A stretch of DNA of 64,000 bases from DATKAS01 sp963773315 (GCA_963773315.1 CAVZAF010000002.1:186001-250000), one strand, 5' to 3'. Positions 17,380 to 28,797 are shown, counted from the first letter of the stretch. Notes: generated by a model not told the origin, from the letters alone. Made by a program: numbers and translations.

Positions 17380-19917
17380 ATGAGTGCGAATCGAAGACTT
17401 CCGGCGGGGGCTCGCCGTTTCGCCGCAGCTATTGCGGTGGGAGCGCTCCTCTTCTTCGCGGTGGGCATTCCCGCAGCGAGCGCGCAGACGGATCCCGGCA
17501 CCGACTCCACCACTGAGACAACCCTTCCTCCCGACACGACGCTTCCTCCCGACACGACCGACACGACCCTTCCTCCGGACACGACGGCCGCGCCCGACAC
17601 GACGGCTGCGCCAGACACGACGGCGGCGCCGGACACCACGGCTGCGCCAGACACGACGGCTGCCCCGGACACCACGGCTGCGCCAGACACGACGGCGTCC
17701 CCGACGACCACGGCAGCGCCTGACACCACGGCAGCCCCCGACACGACCAGCTCGCCGACGACCACTGCGGACTCACCCACGCAGCCAGCCGCATCTCCGC
17801 CGGCGCCTCAGTCGGCGAACGCCGCGGAAGCGGGCGCTGCGTCAAGCAACACCCCATCCAGCGACAGCTCGTCCAGCGACAGCAACGCGTGCTCCTCGTC
17901 GTCCGGTGCCTCGTCGAGCTCCTCGGCGAACGCGGCGGAGCAGCACGCCGTCGCGAACGTCTGCACCGCCTCGAGCGCCTCCGGCAACTCGGGCGGCAAC
18001 ACCTCGATCGGCGCGATCGCCGGCGCGAACGCAGGCACGACCACCGGCGGCGCGTCGTCGACGACGGGCACGAGCAGCTCGTCCTCCGTCTCAGAGGGCG
18101 ACGCGCACGCGACGGGCGTGAGCGAGACGAACAAGATCTCACAGGCGGCGTTCATCAGCGCTGACGACGGCAGCCAGGTCGACATCGTGCAAGTCGCGCT
18201 CGTCATCAACATCGGGTTCGGCATCGCGAACACGAGCGGCAACGCCGCGACGGGCGTGTCGCCGGGCATCGCCGGCGGCGGCTCGAACGTCCAAGGCTCT
18301 GCCTCCGGCACCACGGGGAACGCACTCGGAGTCGGCGCGCAGACGACGACGAAGATCCTCCAGGCCGCAATCGTGCAGACCAAGACAGGTGACAACGCGA
18401 ACAGCGTCGAGAACGCGCTGGTCATCAACCTCGGTGACGGCACCTCGAACAGCGGCCTCAACCGCATCATCGGTGTGCTCTCGCAGAACGGAGCCGACTA
18501 CGGCCTCGGGGGTGCAGCGGGCAACGCGTCCATCGAGACCGGGGGCGCCACCGCGGTGGGCACGTTCGGCAACACCCTGATCAAGCAGAGCGCGAGTGCA
18601 CACGCGACCGACGGCGCCTTCATCGTCATCACGCAGAAGGCAGTGGTGTTCAACCTCGGCGCCGCGTTCGCGAACTCGGGGTTCAACAGCGCGACTGGCG
18701 TTGGCGCCATGGGCCTCACCGATGCGCAGCTCGCTGCGCTCGTCTCCCTGTATCAGATCCTGAACGCGTTGCTCGAAGCCGGGGGATGGGCACTTCCGCC
18801 CGATCCCGGCGCGAGTGGCGGAGTCGGCAACGCGGTCGGCGACGCGACGTTGCACACGGGCGACGCCACGGCGCTCGGTGTCAACGCAGGCACGAGCATC
18901 ACGCAGTCCGTCAACGCAAGGGCGCAGGGCGGAAACATCAACGCGTCACAGGACGCGCTGGTCGCGAACATCGGACTCGGCGTTGCGAACACGGGTGGCA
19001 ACGTCGCGACCGGTGTGGCGACTGGCTCAGGTGGCGGTGGCATCAACTCTCAGGCGATCGCGACTCTCGCCAGCTTCCTGGCGGCATTGTCGGGTGGCTC
19101 GGTCGCGCCCGACGGCACCGACCGGGTGGCCGGCCTCTTCGACTTCGGCGGCCTGATCGCCTCGCTCACGGGTCACGCGGAGATGACCGATCAGCTCATC
19201 GACTCGACTCCATCAGACCTCATCGGATCCCCTGAAGATCCCGCCGGCCCCCAGACCAAGCACATCCGCGTTCGCCAGGTCATCGGCACACTCACGTTCT
19301 CGTTCTCCTCTGCGAACGGCCAAGACAAGGCCGACACGATCGGGAAGGTGCTCGAGAACAACATCGAGACCGACACCGGTGGATTCTCGCCGCACAACAT
19401 CTACGGGCTCGGCCTCCGCCACTACGCAAATCAGACGGTGGACGGGGGATCGTCCTCGAACAGTGACACCACGGGCACGCCGCCCGATCCGAGCACGTTC
19501 GAAGCGGACGTGCAGGGGACGAGCACCCTCCAGACGGGCAACGTCGTCGCTGGCAACGTCGACAACACGAAGGTCTGTCAGGTCAACAACGCCGATCCGG
19601 CGCAGTGCCAGCCTCAGGTCGTGCGGTGGATCGTGCTGCCGGGCCGGCCTACGGTCCTGACGCGGCCGATCACGACGAACACGGTGACCGTGACGGTGCG
19701 GACCGTCAAGACGGTCACGCAAGTGGTCGGCCCGGGCGGCCAGGTTCGCTCGGTGGTGGTCTCATCCGGTCCCGGCGGCGCGGTGCGAGGCGAGACGCTG
19801 CCCATCACCGGTGCCGAGACCGACAGCAACCTCTCGCTTGCCGGCCTGCTGCTCGGTGCTGGTGTGTTTCTCGTGCTGGTGGCCGCCCTGGTGCCGCGGC
19901 GGCGAGCCACTGGCTAG
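17380..19917 (+). CDS. LPxTG-type cell-wall-anchored repeat protein with Thr/Pro stalk
   Basis: An intact 845-residue surface protein. In order: a Sec signal peptide (hydrophobic core AAAIAVGALLFFAVGI, cleavage after ASA near residue 36); a stalk of PDTTAA-type repeats (about 40-130); a Ser-rich part (about 145-190); then at least four beta-type repeats of 73-106 residues (consensus TGDATA.G, T.I.QAA, QDALV.NIG.G.ANTGFN.ATGV). The end is LPITG followed by a hydrophobic helix and RRRATG, a sortase sorting signal. No sortase gene lies in the window. The repeats alternate polar and hydrophobic residues as in beta-solenoids. Function unknown; adhesion or surface coating is plausible. Unlike its neighbour it has no frame breaks. 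Confidence 0.82.
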   Translation: MSANRRLPAGARRFAAAIAVGALLFFAVGIPAASAQTDPGTDSTTETTLPPDTTLPPDTTDTTLPPDTTAAPDTTAAPDTTAAPDTTAAPDTTAAPDTTAAPDTTASPTTTAAPDTTAAPDTTSSPTTTADSPTQPAASPPAPQSANAAEAGAASSNTPSSDSSSSDSNACSSSSGASSSSSANAAEQHAVANVCTASSASGNSGGNTSIGAIAGANAGTTTGGASSTTGTSSSSSVSEGDAHATGVSETNKISQAAFISADDGSQVDIVQVALVINIGFGIANTSGNAATGVSPGIAGGGSNVQGSASGTTGNALGVGAQTTTKILQAAIVQTKTGDNANSVENALVINLGDGTSNSGLNRIIGVLSQNGADYGLGGAAGNASIETGGATAVGTFGNTLIKQSASAHATDGAFIVITQKAVVFNLGAAFANSGFNSATGVGAMGLTDAQLAALVSLYQILNALLEAGGWALPPDPGASGGVGNAVGDATLHTGDATALGVNAGTSITQSVNARAQGGNINASQDALVANIGLGVANTGGNVATGVATGSGGGGINSQAIATLASFLAALSGGSVAPDGTDRVAGLFDFGGLIASLTGHAEMTDQLIDSTPSDLIGSPEDPAGPQTKHIRVRQVIGTLTFSFSSANGQDKADTIGKVLENNIETDTGGFSPHNIYGLGLRHYANQTVDGGSSSNSDTTGTPPDPSTFEADVQGTSTLQTGNVVAGNVDNTKVCQVNNADPAQCQPQVVRWIVLPGRPTVLTRPITTNTVTVTVRTVKTVTQVVGPGGQVRSVVVSSGPGGAVRGETLPITGAETDSNLSLAGLLLGAGVFLVLVAALVPRRRATG
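17509..17770 (+). repeat. tandem PDTT-encoding repeats (stalk of surface protein)
   Basis: In-frame repeats of about 18 bases of the type GACACGACGGCTGCGCCA, encoding PDTTAA and variants (PDTTLP, PDTTSS). Imperfect copies alternate through the stalk of the LPITG protein. Such repeats vary in copy number between strains and form extended, probably glycosylated spacers that lift the functional domain off the wall. Confidence 0.8.
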
Positions 19918-19926
19918 GGGGGCATC

Positions 19927-20577
19927 GTGCAACGCGCGGGACCCACTGCTTCGGGGCTGGGGGTAGTGGGCCTCAGCGTGTTGATCGCCGTCGCCGCCGG
20001 GTGTGGGCAAGCGACAACGCCATCCGCTCGGGACGGAGGCGTGTTGGCCGCTCCGGCGGTGACGGCGATCGATGCTCCATCTACTTCCTCGCCGATCAGT
20101 GCGGTGCCGTCCACGAGTGCCGTGGCGACGACGACCTCGTCTCCCGTCACGAGCCCAGTCACGAGCACAGTCACCGCACCGCCGTCGATCGCGGCACGAG
20201 CGGTCCCGAACCAGTCGCAGACCAAATCGCAGACCGAACCACAGAGCGTCACGGAGGCCCCGTTGCCCGAACCGCCCTCGATCGACACAGCCCGCGTCGT
20301 CGTCAACCAGTCCAACGTCGCGCTCAACACGGGCGGATCCAGCTCGTCCCGCTCGATCGTCGACAGTGCTGCTGCGCACCTCGAAGTGCAGCAGGGTGCG
20401 ACAGGCCTCGAGATCGCGTCACTCGACGTGAAGCCGGGGTGGACAGAAGCCGCGCGGGCCGAGTCGCCGACCGAGATCACGTTGCGCTACGTGCTCGGTT
20501 CCTCGGCGGTCGACATCAGGATCTGGGCCAACGGAGCCGGGATCTCGAGCTCGGTGAGCGCTTCGAGCGACCGGTGA
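19927..20577 (+). CDS. predicted lipoprotein with NQSN motif
   Basis: A 216-residue protein from a GTG with AGGGGGG just upstream, nine bases after the LPITG gene. The N-terminus has a hydrophobic core and a lipobox-like VAAGC, so it is probably a lipoprotein. A long Ser/Thr/Pro/Val region (about 40-110) is followed by a small C-terminal domain. Its segment ARVVVNQSNVALNTGG shares the NQSN motif with the repeat protein at 14477, which suggests related surface function. No known family recognised. Close spacing implies co-transcription with the LPITG gene. Confidence 0.6.
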   Translation: MQRAGPTASGLGVVGLSVLIAVAAGCGQATTPSARDGGVLAAPAVTAIDAPSTSSPISAVPSTSAVATTTSSPVTSPVTSTVTAPPSIAARAVPNQSQTKSQTEPQSVTEAPLPEPPSIDTARVVVNQSNVALNTGGSSSSRSIVDSAAAHLEVQQGATGLEIASLDVKPGWTEAARAESPTEITLRYVLGSSAVDIRIWANGAGISSSVSASSDR

Positions 20578-20638
20578 CACCGGGAGCGCGAACCGCTCTG
20601 ACTTGAATTCACCCCCGGTGCCGCCGAAAGTGACTGGG

Positions 20639-21340
20639 ATGTCCCTCCGCCGCCTTGCGTTCATCCCCCTTGCCCTCGCGCTCGTGCTCGCCGCCTGCTC
20701 GGGCGACGGCTCGTCCTCGTCGAGCAACACCGGCGCAGCGGGCTCCGGGGGTGCATCGGGCACCGAGAAGACCTCAAGCACTCGTCCTCCCGTGCCCGAA
20801 GGGTTCACGGTCGTCGATCGCACCTCCGACGGCTTCGTCATCGCGCTGCCCCCGGGCTGGCAGAACTTCGATCTGACCTCCGCAGACGTCGACGCGATCG
20901 TGAAAGCCGCGACCGAGGCGAACCCGAACCTGCAGGGTGACGTCGGCAATGCGGTCAAGAAGCTCGTGGACGAAGGTGGCTTGCTCTACGCGTCTGACAC
21001 GAGCAATCCCGGCAAGTTCCTCACGAACGTGAACCTCATCAAGGTGACCGGCGTGACGAGTGGGCTCGGCCTGTTGCAACAGCAAGCACAGACGCAGCTG
21101 ACCGCTGCCGGCGCGACGAACGTGTCGAGCACGCAGGTCTCACTGCCGGCTGGCGACGCGGTGCGCACCACGTACACCGTGCCGGTCACGCTGACGGACG
21201 GCACCAAGGCCGAGATCGCAGGGCTGCAGGTCTACTTCCTGACCCAAGGGAACCTGTACGTGCTGACGTTCAGCACCGACCAGCCCGACAAGTACAGCAA
21301 GACCTTCGACCAGGTCATCGCGACGTTCGACGCGACCTGA
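20639..21340 (+). CDS. predicted lipoprotein, PsbP/DcrB-like fold
   Basis: A 233-residue protein from the ATG at 20639, with a lipoprotein signal (hydrophobic core LALALVLAAC, Cys as the first mature residue) and then a Ser/Gly-rich linker. The mature domain has FVIALPPGWQNFDLTSAD at its start and ends with LYVLTFSTDQPDKYSKTFDQVIATF. This pattern, an LP.GW motif early and a final helix with F..I..T, is seen in the PsbP/DcrB/Mog1-like small alpha-beta domain of many bacterial lipoproteins. Function unknown. It closes the surface-protein block and converges with gpmA. Confidence 0.7.
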   Translation: MSLRRLAFIPLALALVLAACSGDGSSSSSNTGAAGSGGASGTEKTSSTRPPVPEGFTVVDRTSDGFVIALPPGWQNFDLTSADVDAIVKAATEANPNLQGDVGNAVKKLVDEGGLLYASDTSNPGKFLTNVNLIKVTGVTSGLGLLQQQAQTQLTAAGATNVSSTQVSLPAGDAVRTTYTVPVTLTDGTKAEIAGLQVYFLTQGNLYVLTFSTDQPDKYSKTFDQVIATFDAT

Positions 21341-21355
21341 TCGGCCCTGAGCCAG

Positions 21356-22099
21356 TCAGCCGGCCTGGCGCCTGACCGCGTCGGCCGCCGCCTCCGCGGC
21401 GCTCGCGTCGCCGAGGTAGCGCACCGACTCGACCTCGAGGTCGGGCCCGAGCTCGTAGAGGCGGGGAATTCCCGTCGGGACGTTGACCTCTGCGATGTCG
21501 GCGTCGGAGACACGCTCGAGGTGCTTGAGCAGCGCTCTCAGGCTGTTGCCGTGCGCGACGACGAGCACGCGTAGCCCGGCGCGCAGGTCGGGGACGATCG
21601 AGTCGTGCCAGTACGGCAGGACGCGCGCGACGACGTCGGCGAGGCACTCGGTCGCCGGCAGCACGTCCGGGGGGAGGCGGGCGTAGCGCTCGTCGTTGCG
21701 AGGATGCTCGGGGGAGTCGAGCGCGACGGGCGGGGGCGGCACGTCGTAGCTGCGGCGCCAGAGCTTGACCTGGTCGAGGCCGTGGAGCTCGGCCGTCTGC
21801 TTCTTGTCGAGACCTTGCAGGGCGCCGTAGTGGCGCTCGTTGAGCCGCCAGGATCGCTCGACGGGGAGCCAGAGCTGACCGAGGGCGCTGAGGGCGAGAT
21901 CTGCCGTCTGGACTGCCCGCAGGAGCAAGGAGGTGTGCACCTTGTCGAAGGCGAGGCCTTCGGCTCGGAGCATGTCTCCGCCGGCAGCCGCCTCGGCTTC
22001 ACCGGTGGTCGACAGCGGGACGTCGTGCCACCCGGTGAAGAGGTTCTGCTGGTTCCAGGTGCTCTCGCCGTGGCGGAGCAGCACGAGGGTGTACGCCAT
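21356..22099 (-). CDS. gpmA: 2,3-bisphosphoglycerate-dependent phosphoglycerate mutase
   Basis: A 247-residue cytoplasmic glycolytic enzyme interconverting 3- and 2-phosphoglycerate through a phosphohistidine. The N-terminal LVLLRHGESTWNQQNLFTGWHDVPLS region holds the catalytic RHGES. Also present are the NERHYGALQGLDK block and, in the second half, the second catalytic His in VVAHGNSLRAL. Length is normal for the dPGM family. It is divergent from dnaK and stands alone on its strand. Confidence 0.95.
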   Translation of the reverse strand: MAYTLVLLRHGESTWNQQNLFTGWHDVPLSTTGEAEAAAGGDMLRAEGLAFDKVHTSLLLRAVQTADLALSALGQLWLPVERSWRLNERHYGALQGLDKKQTAELHGLDQVKLWRRSYDVPPPPVALDSPEHPRNDERYARLPPDVLPATECLADVVARVLPYWHDSIVPDLRAGLRVLVVAHGNSLRALLKHLERVSDADIAEVNVPTGIPRLYELGPDLEVESVRYLGDASAAEAAADAVRRQAG

Positions 22100-22151
22100 G
22101 GTGTCCCGAACGTACCGCGTCTTTGCTCCGAGTCAAGGTTGTTGCAGAGAC

Positions 22152-22180
22152 ACTCAACTTCTATGCTTGAGGCCACTCAA
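22152..22180 (+). promoter_or_regulatory. HAIR-like HspR operator upstream of dnaK
   Basis: Three half-sites stand just before dnaK: ACTCAA at 22152-22157, CTTGAG at 22166-22171 and ACTCAA at 22175-22180. They form inverted repeats CTCAA-N9-TTGAG and TTGAG-N3-CTCAA. The actinobacterial HAIR element bound by HspR is CTTGAGT-N7-ACTCAAG; the half-sites match but the spacing is unusual. With hspR as the fourth gene of this operon, heat-shock repression of the operon by HspR is the natural reading. Confidence 0.6.
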
Positions 22181-22206
22181 CTGTTCGCTTCAGGAGGCAA
22201 CCCCCC

Positions 22207-24036
22207 ATGCCCAAGGCCGTTGGCATCGATCTCGGCACCACGAACTCCGTCGTCAGCGTCCTCGAGGCTGGCGACCCCGTCGTCATCCCCAACGCCGAGG
22301 GGTCGCGCACGACCCCGTCGGTCGTCGCCTTCTCGAAGGGCAGCGAGGTGCTCGTCGGCGAGGTCGCGAAGCGCCAGGCCATCACGAACCCCGACCGCAC
22401 CGTGCGCTCCGTGAAGCGCCACATGGGCACGAGCTGGTCGATCGACATCGACGGCAAGAAGTACACCGCGCAGGAGATCTCGGCTCGCACGCTGATGAAG
22501 CTGAAGCGCGACGCCGAGGCCTACCTCGGTGACACCGTCACGCAGGCGGTCATCACCGTCCCCGCGTACTTCGACGACGCGCAGCGCACCGCCACCAAGG
22601 AGGCCGGCCAGATCGCCGGGCTCGAGGTGCTCCGCATCATCAACGAGCCGACCGCAGCGGCGCTCGCGTACGGCCTCGACAAGGGCTCGACCGACGAGAC
22701 CGTCCTCGTGTTCGACCTCGGTGGTGGCACGTTCGACGTGTCGATCCTCGAGATCGGTGACGGCGTGTTCGAGGTCAAGTCGACCCATGGCGACACGCAG
22801 CTCGGTGGCGACGACTGGGATCAGCGAGTCATCGATTGGCTCGCGTCGCAGTTCAAGGGCGCCCACGGCGTCGACCTGTCCGTCGACAAGATGGCTGTGC
22901 AGCGTCTGAAGGAAGCGGCCGAGAAGGCGAAGATCGAGCTGTCGCAGGTGCAGCAGACCCAGATCAACCTGCCGTTCATCACCGCGACTTCCGAAGGGCC
23001 GCTCCACCTCGACGAGACGCTCACGCGCGCGAAGTTCCAAGAGCTCACGGCTGACCTCCTCGAGCGGTGCAAGGGCCCCTTCGAGCAGGCGATCAAGGAC
23101 GCCGGGCTCACCAAGGGCCAGATCGACCACGTGATCCTCGTGGGTGGGTCCACGCGCATGCCCGCGGTGCAGGACCTCGTGTTCGATCTCACGGGCAAGG
23201 AGGCGAACAAGTCGGTGAACCCCGACGAGGTCGTCGCCGTCGGCGCCGCGATCCAGGCCGGCGTGCTCAAGGGCGAGGTGAAGGACGTCTTGCTCCTCGA
23301 CGTCACCCCGCTGTCGCTCGGCATCGAGACCAAGGGCGGCGTGATGACCAAGCTCATCGAGCGCAACACGACGATCCCCACGCGTCGCACCGAGGTGTTC
23401 ACCACCGCGGACGACATGCAGCCGTCGGTCGAGATCCACGTGCTCCAGGGCGAGCGCGAGATGGCGATGTACAACAAGACGCTCGGCAAGTTCCAGCTCG
23501 TCGACCTGCCGCCCGCGCCGCGTGGCGTGCCGCAGATCGAGGTGACGTTCGACATCGACGCGAACGGCATCGTCCACGTGTCCGCGAAGGACCGCGCGAC
23601 GAGCAAGGAGCAGTCGATGACGATCACTGGTCAGTCGTCGCTCAACAGGGACGAGATCCAGCGGATGGTGCGCGATGCCGAGGCCCACGCCGAGGACGAC
23701 AAGCGTCGTCGCGACGAGGCCGAGGTGCGCAACAACGCCGACTCGCTCGTGTACCAGACCGAGAAGGTCCTGCGTGAGCAGGGCGACAAGGTCGGGGCCG
23801 ACGAGCGCGCCGCGGTAGAAGGTCCGCTCGACGACCTGAAGAAGGCGATCGCGGGCGACGACGTCGAGGCGATCAAGTCCGCCACCGAGCGGCTCATGAC
23901 CGCCAGCCAGAGCTTCAGCCAGAAGCTCTACGAGGCGGCCTCGCGCGAGCAGGCGAGCGCGGGTGCGCAGACCACCGCGGCGAACGACGACGAGGTCGTC
24001 GACGCGGAGATCGTCGATGACGAGAGGTCGGCGTAG
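22207..24036 (+). CDS. dnaK: Hsp70 chaperone DnaK
   Basis: A 609-residue ATP-driven chaperone. The nucleotide-binding domain starts AVGIDLGTTNSVVSVLEAG and includes VFDLGGGTFDVSILEIGDG and ILVGGSTRMPAVQ. The substrate domain follows the interdomain linker (DVLLLDVTPLSLGIET), and the acidic tail ends DDEVVDAEIVDDERSA. AGGAGG precedes the ATG. It is the first gene of dnaK-grpE-dnaJ-hspR-clpB, the standard HspR regulon arrangement of Actinobacteria, and lies just downstream of HAIR-like sites. Length is normal. Confidence 0.98.
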   Translation: MPKAVGIDLGTTNSVVSVLEAGDPVVIPNAEGSRTTPSVVAFSKGSEVLVGEVAKRQAITNPDRTVRSVKRHMGTSWSIDIDGKKYTAQEISARTLMKLKRDAEAYLGDTVTQAVITVPAYFDDAQRTATKEAGQIAGLEVLRIINEPTAAALAYGLDKGSTDETVLVFDLGGGTFDVSILEIGDGVFEVKSTHGDTQLGGDDWDQRVIDWLASQFKGAHGVDLSVDKMAVQRLKEAAEKAKIELSQVQQTQINLPFITATSEGPLHLDETLTRAKFQELTADLLERCKGPFEQAIKDAGLTKGQIDHVILVGGSTRMPAVQDLVFDLTGKEANKSVNPDEVVAVGAAIQAGVLKGEVKDVLLLDVTPLSLGIETKGGVMTKLIERNTTIPTRRTEVFTTADDMQPSVEIHVLQGEREMAMYNKTLGKFQLVDLPPAPRGVPQIEVTFDIDANGIVHVSAKDRATSKEQSMTITGQSSLNRDEIQRMVRDAEAHAEDDKRRRDEAEVRNNADSLVYQTEKVLREQGDKVGADERAAVEGPLDDLKKAIAGDDVEAIKSATERLMTASQSFSQKLYEAASREQASAGAQTTAANDDEVVDAEIVDDERSA

Positions 24037-24039
24037 CCG

Positions 24040-24549
24040 ATGACGTTCCCCCACGATCCGGCCGACACCGCCGTCCCCGAGTCCTCGGAGGAGGAGGCGG
24101 CGGCCGAGGCCGCGCTGGGCGCTGATCTCGCGTCGCTCGTCAAGGAGAACGAGGAGCGGCTCGCGCAGCTGCAGCGATTGCAGGCCGACTTCGAGAACTT
24201 CCGCAAGCAGGCGCAGAAGCGCGTGGGCGACGAGGTCGACCGCTCGACGGGCAAGTTCGTCGAAGACCTCCTCCCTGTCCTCGACGCTTGCGAGCTCGCG
24301 TTCGCGCACGGCGTCGACGGCATCGAGCCGATCTGGTCCGCGCTGTTGGGCGCGCTCCGGCGTCACGGCCTCGAGCCACTCGACAGCCTCGGCGTGCCCT
24401 TCAACCCCGAGCAGCACGAGGCGGTCATGCACGTGCAGGGCGGCGACGACGGCGATGACGGCGAACCGCTCGTCAGCGACGTCATGCGCACCGGCTACAC
24501 GTGGAAGGGCCGCGTGCTGCGTCCGGCAATGGTGACGGTGAAGGGCTAG
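24040..24549 (+). CDS. grpE: nucleotide exchange factor GrpE
   Basis: A 169-residue co-chaperone that releases ADP from DnaK. An acidic N-terminus (PESSEEEAAAEAALG) leads to the long dimerising helix (ENEERLAQLQRLQADFENFRK), then the four-helix region and the beta-rich head ending VMRTGYTWKGRVLRPAMVTV, which is the family's C-terminal signature. It starts three bases after the dnaK stop, so it is co-translated with dnaK. Confidence 0.96.
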   Translation: MTFPHDPADTAVPESSEEEAAAEAALGADLASLVKENEERLAQLQRLQADFENFRKQAQKRVGDEVDRSTGKFVEDLLPVLDACELAFAHGVDGIEPIWSALLGALRRHGLEPLDSLGVPFNPEQHEAVMHVQGGDDGDDGEPLVSDVMRTGYTWKGRVLRPAMVTVKG

Positions 24550-24557
24550 GCGCATCC

Positions 24558-25694
24558 ATGGCGCCTCAGCGCGAATGGTTCGAGAAGGACTACTACAAGG
24601 CCCTCGGGGTTCCTGAGGGCGCGTCCCAGAAAGAGCTCACCAAGGCCTACCGCAAGCTCGCGCGCCAGCATCACCCGGACACCAACCAAGGCGACGCGAA
24701 GTCCGAGGAGAAGTTCAAGGAGATCTCCGCGGCGTACGACGTCCTCGGTGACGCCGAGAAGCGCAAGGAGTACGACGAGGTGCGTCGGCTCGGTCCGATG
24801 GCATCGGGCTTCGGCGCGGGTCCTGGCGCGGGCGGTGGTCCGCAGGGCTTCACGTACATGGGCGACACCGCCGACATCAACGACCTCCTCGGCGGCTTGT
24901 TCGGCCGGGTTCGCCGCGGGGGGCGAGGTGGTCCCGGTGGGGGTCCCGGTCAGCAGCGGGGCCCAGACCTCGAGGCCGAGCTCACCCTCGCGTTCGACGA
25001 CGCGGCGCGCGGCATCACGACGTCGCTCTTCCTGACGAGCGACGCGGCGTGCTCCACCTGTCATGGCACGGGTGCGCGCCCCGGCACGCACGCGACGACG
25101 TGCCCGGTGTGCAACGGCCGCGGCGTGCTCGACGACAACCAGGGCTTGTTCTCGCTGAGCTCTCCGTGCCGCAACTGTGGCGGCCTGGGCCACGTCATCG
25201 AAGATCCGTGCCCGACGTGTCGCGGCACAGGGGTCGAGCGACGCGAGCGCGAGGTGAAGGTCCGCATCCCGCCGGGCGTCGACGACGGCCAGCGCATCCG
25301 TCTGAAGGGTCGCGGAGGTCCTGGCCGCAACGGAGGGCCTCCGGGCGACCTCTACGTCACCGCGAAGGTGATGCCGCACAAGGTCTTCGGCCGCAAGGGC
25401 CTCGACCTCACCTTGAGGGTCCCGGTGACGTACCCCGAGGCCGCTCTCGGCGCACAGGTCGAGGTGCCGACGCTCGACGGTGGCCCGGTGAAGCTCAAGA
25501 TCAACCCGTCGGTGCCGCTCTCGAAGCCGCGGCGCGTCAAGGGCAAGGGCGTGTCGAACGGCAAGTCGACGGGCGACCTGCTGGTGACGTTCGAGGTCGC
25601 CGTGCCGGCGCGGCTGAGCGCGAGCGAGCGCAAGGCGATCGAGGAATTGGCGAAGGCGAGCGACGAGTCGCCGCGTGCCCATCTGGAGGTGTGA
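24558..25694 (+). CDS. dnaJ: Hsp40 co-chaperone DnaJ
   Basis: A 378-residue type I J-protein that stimulates DnaK ATPase and delivers clients. The J domain (KDYYKALGVPEGASQ to DEVRRLGP) contains the HPD triad in RQHHPDTN. Then come a Gly-rich linker, the zinc-finger region with four CXXCXGXG-type motifs (CSTCHGTG, CPVCNGRG, CRNCGGLG, CPTCRGTG) and C-terminal substrate domains. The ATG at 24558, nine bases after the grpE stop, gives the normal N-terminus. The stop overlaps the hspR start. Confidence 0.97.
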   Translation: MAPQREWFEKDYYKALGVPEGASQKELTKAYRKLARQHHPDTNQGDAKSEEKFKEISAAYDVLGDAEKRKEYDEVRRLGPMASGFGAGPGAGGGPQGFTYMGDTADINDLLGGLFGRVRRGGRGGPGGGPGQQRGPDLEAELTLAFDDAARGITTSLFLTSDAACSTCHGTGARPGTHATTCPVCNGRGVLDDNQGLFSLSSPCRNCGGLGHVIEDPCPTCRGTGVERREREVKVRIPPGVDDGQRIRLKGRGGPGRNGGPPGDLYVTAKVMPHKVFGRKGLDLTLRVPVTYPEAALGAQVEVPTLDGGPVKLKINPSVPLSKPRRVKGKGVSNGKSTGDLLVTFEVAVPARLSASERKAIEELAKASDESPRAHLEV

Positions 25695-26095
25695 TGGCAG
25701 CTGAATCGAGAGCAAGAGGTGTGTACGTGATCTCGGTCGCCGCCGAGCTCGCCGGTGTGCACCCACAGACCCTCCGCATCTACGAGCGCAAGGGCCTGCT
25801 CGACCCCGCCCGCACGGTCGGCGGCAACCGCCGCTACAGCGAGGGCGACATCGACCGACTGCGGCGCATCGCCGAGCTCACCGCCGCCGGCTTGAACCTC
25901 GCAGGAGTCAAACGAGTGCTCGAGCTCGAAGAGGAGCTGAGAACGCTGCACGACAACCTCGAGCGCGTTCGTCGTGAGGCGAGAGACGCGGTCGACGAGG
26001 TGAGTCGACGGCACCGGCGCGATCTCGTGCCGCTGTCGCAGTCGCTGGTGGTGTTCGGGCGCAGGCCCTCGATCTTCGAGCAGGAAAGGAGCTGA
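25694..26095 (+). CDS. hspR: heat-shock repressor HspR (MerR family)
   Basis: A 133-residue MerR-like helix-turn-helix protein that represses the dnaK operon by binding HAIR sites, with DnaK acting as co-repressor in Streptomyces. Sequence: VYVISVAAELAGVHPQTLRI, then YERKGLLDPART and NRRYSEGDIDRL as the DNA-binding part, followed by a coiled-coil (LELEEELRTLHDNLERVRRE). The ATG overlaps the dnaJ stop (TGATG) and clpB follows after two bases, so the repressor sits inside the operon it controls. Confidence 0.95.
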   Translation: MAAESRARGVYVISVAAELAGVHPQTLRIYERKGLLDPARTVGGNRRYSEGDIDRLRRIAELTAAGLNLAGVKRVLELEEELRTLHDNLERVRREARDAVDEVSRRHRRDLVPLSQSLVVFGRRPSIFEQERS

Positions 26096-26097
26096 CG

Positions 26098-28573
<2,476 letters not shown>

Positions 28574-28689
28574 TCCGGACGGCCCAATTGCCCGCTGACC
28601 TGGCGTAACAGGTCGATCGACTCATCTCGCTGCCGCTTTGCGTCCCGATCAGTCAAGTGACAGAGCGGTGGGTCACGGCCCATCGAACT

Positions 28690-28760
28690 GGGGAGGCATC
28701 GATCCGCCCGGCCGAACTGGTCGCTGCGCCGGCGGGGAGCCAGAGCGAACCCGGCCCCAG
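28690..28760 (+). promoter_or_regulatory. conserved structured leader, copy A
   Basis: About 71 bases that recur almost unchanged at 30591-30659. Shared core: GGGGAGGC, then GATCCGCC, TGGTCGCTGCGC, GCGGGGAGCCAG and CGAACCCGGCCCCAG. It lies in the 5' leader of the surface-protein gene starting at 28798. The segment TCGCTGCGC..GCGGGGAGCCA..GCGAACC resembles the first half of the ydaO-type (cyclic di-AMP) riboswitch, but I cannot find its second half, so the class is open. The rest of the 28574-28797 gap holds no gene. Confidence 0.55.
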
Positions 28761-28797
28761 GCTCATTGCAAGGTCGAGCCGCGGGAGTGGAAGTCGG

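Noticed and set aside
22177..24555. Very long open frame (792 codons) antisense to dnaK and grpE
   Set aside because: It is the mirror of high-GC coding sequence. The plus strand encodes unmistakable DnaK and GrpE, and the antisense translation is low-complexity in Arg, His, Leu and Val without any domain.
28690..28760. Leader element called outright as a c-di-AMP riboswitch
   Set aside because: Only a resemblance to the first half is seen; the conserved second half and the closing stem could not be found by eye.
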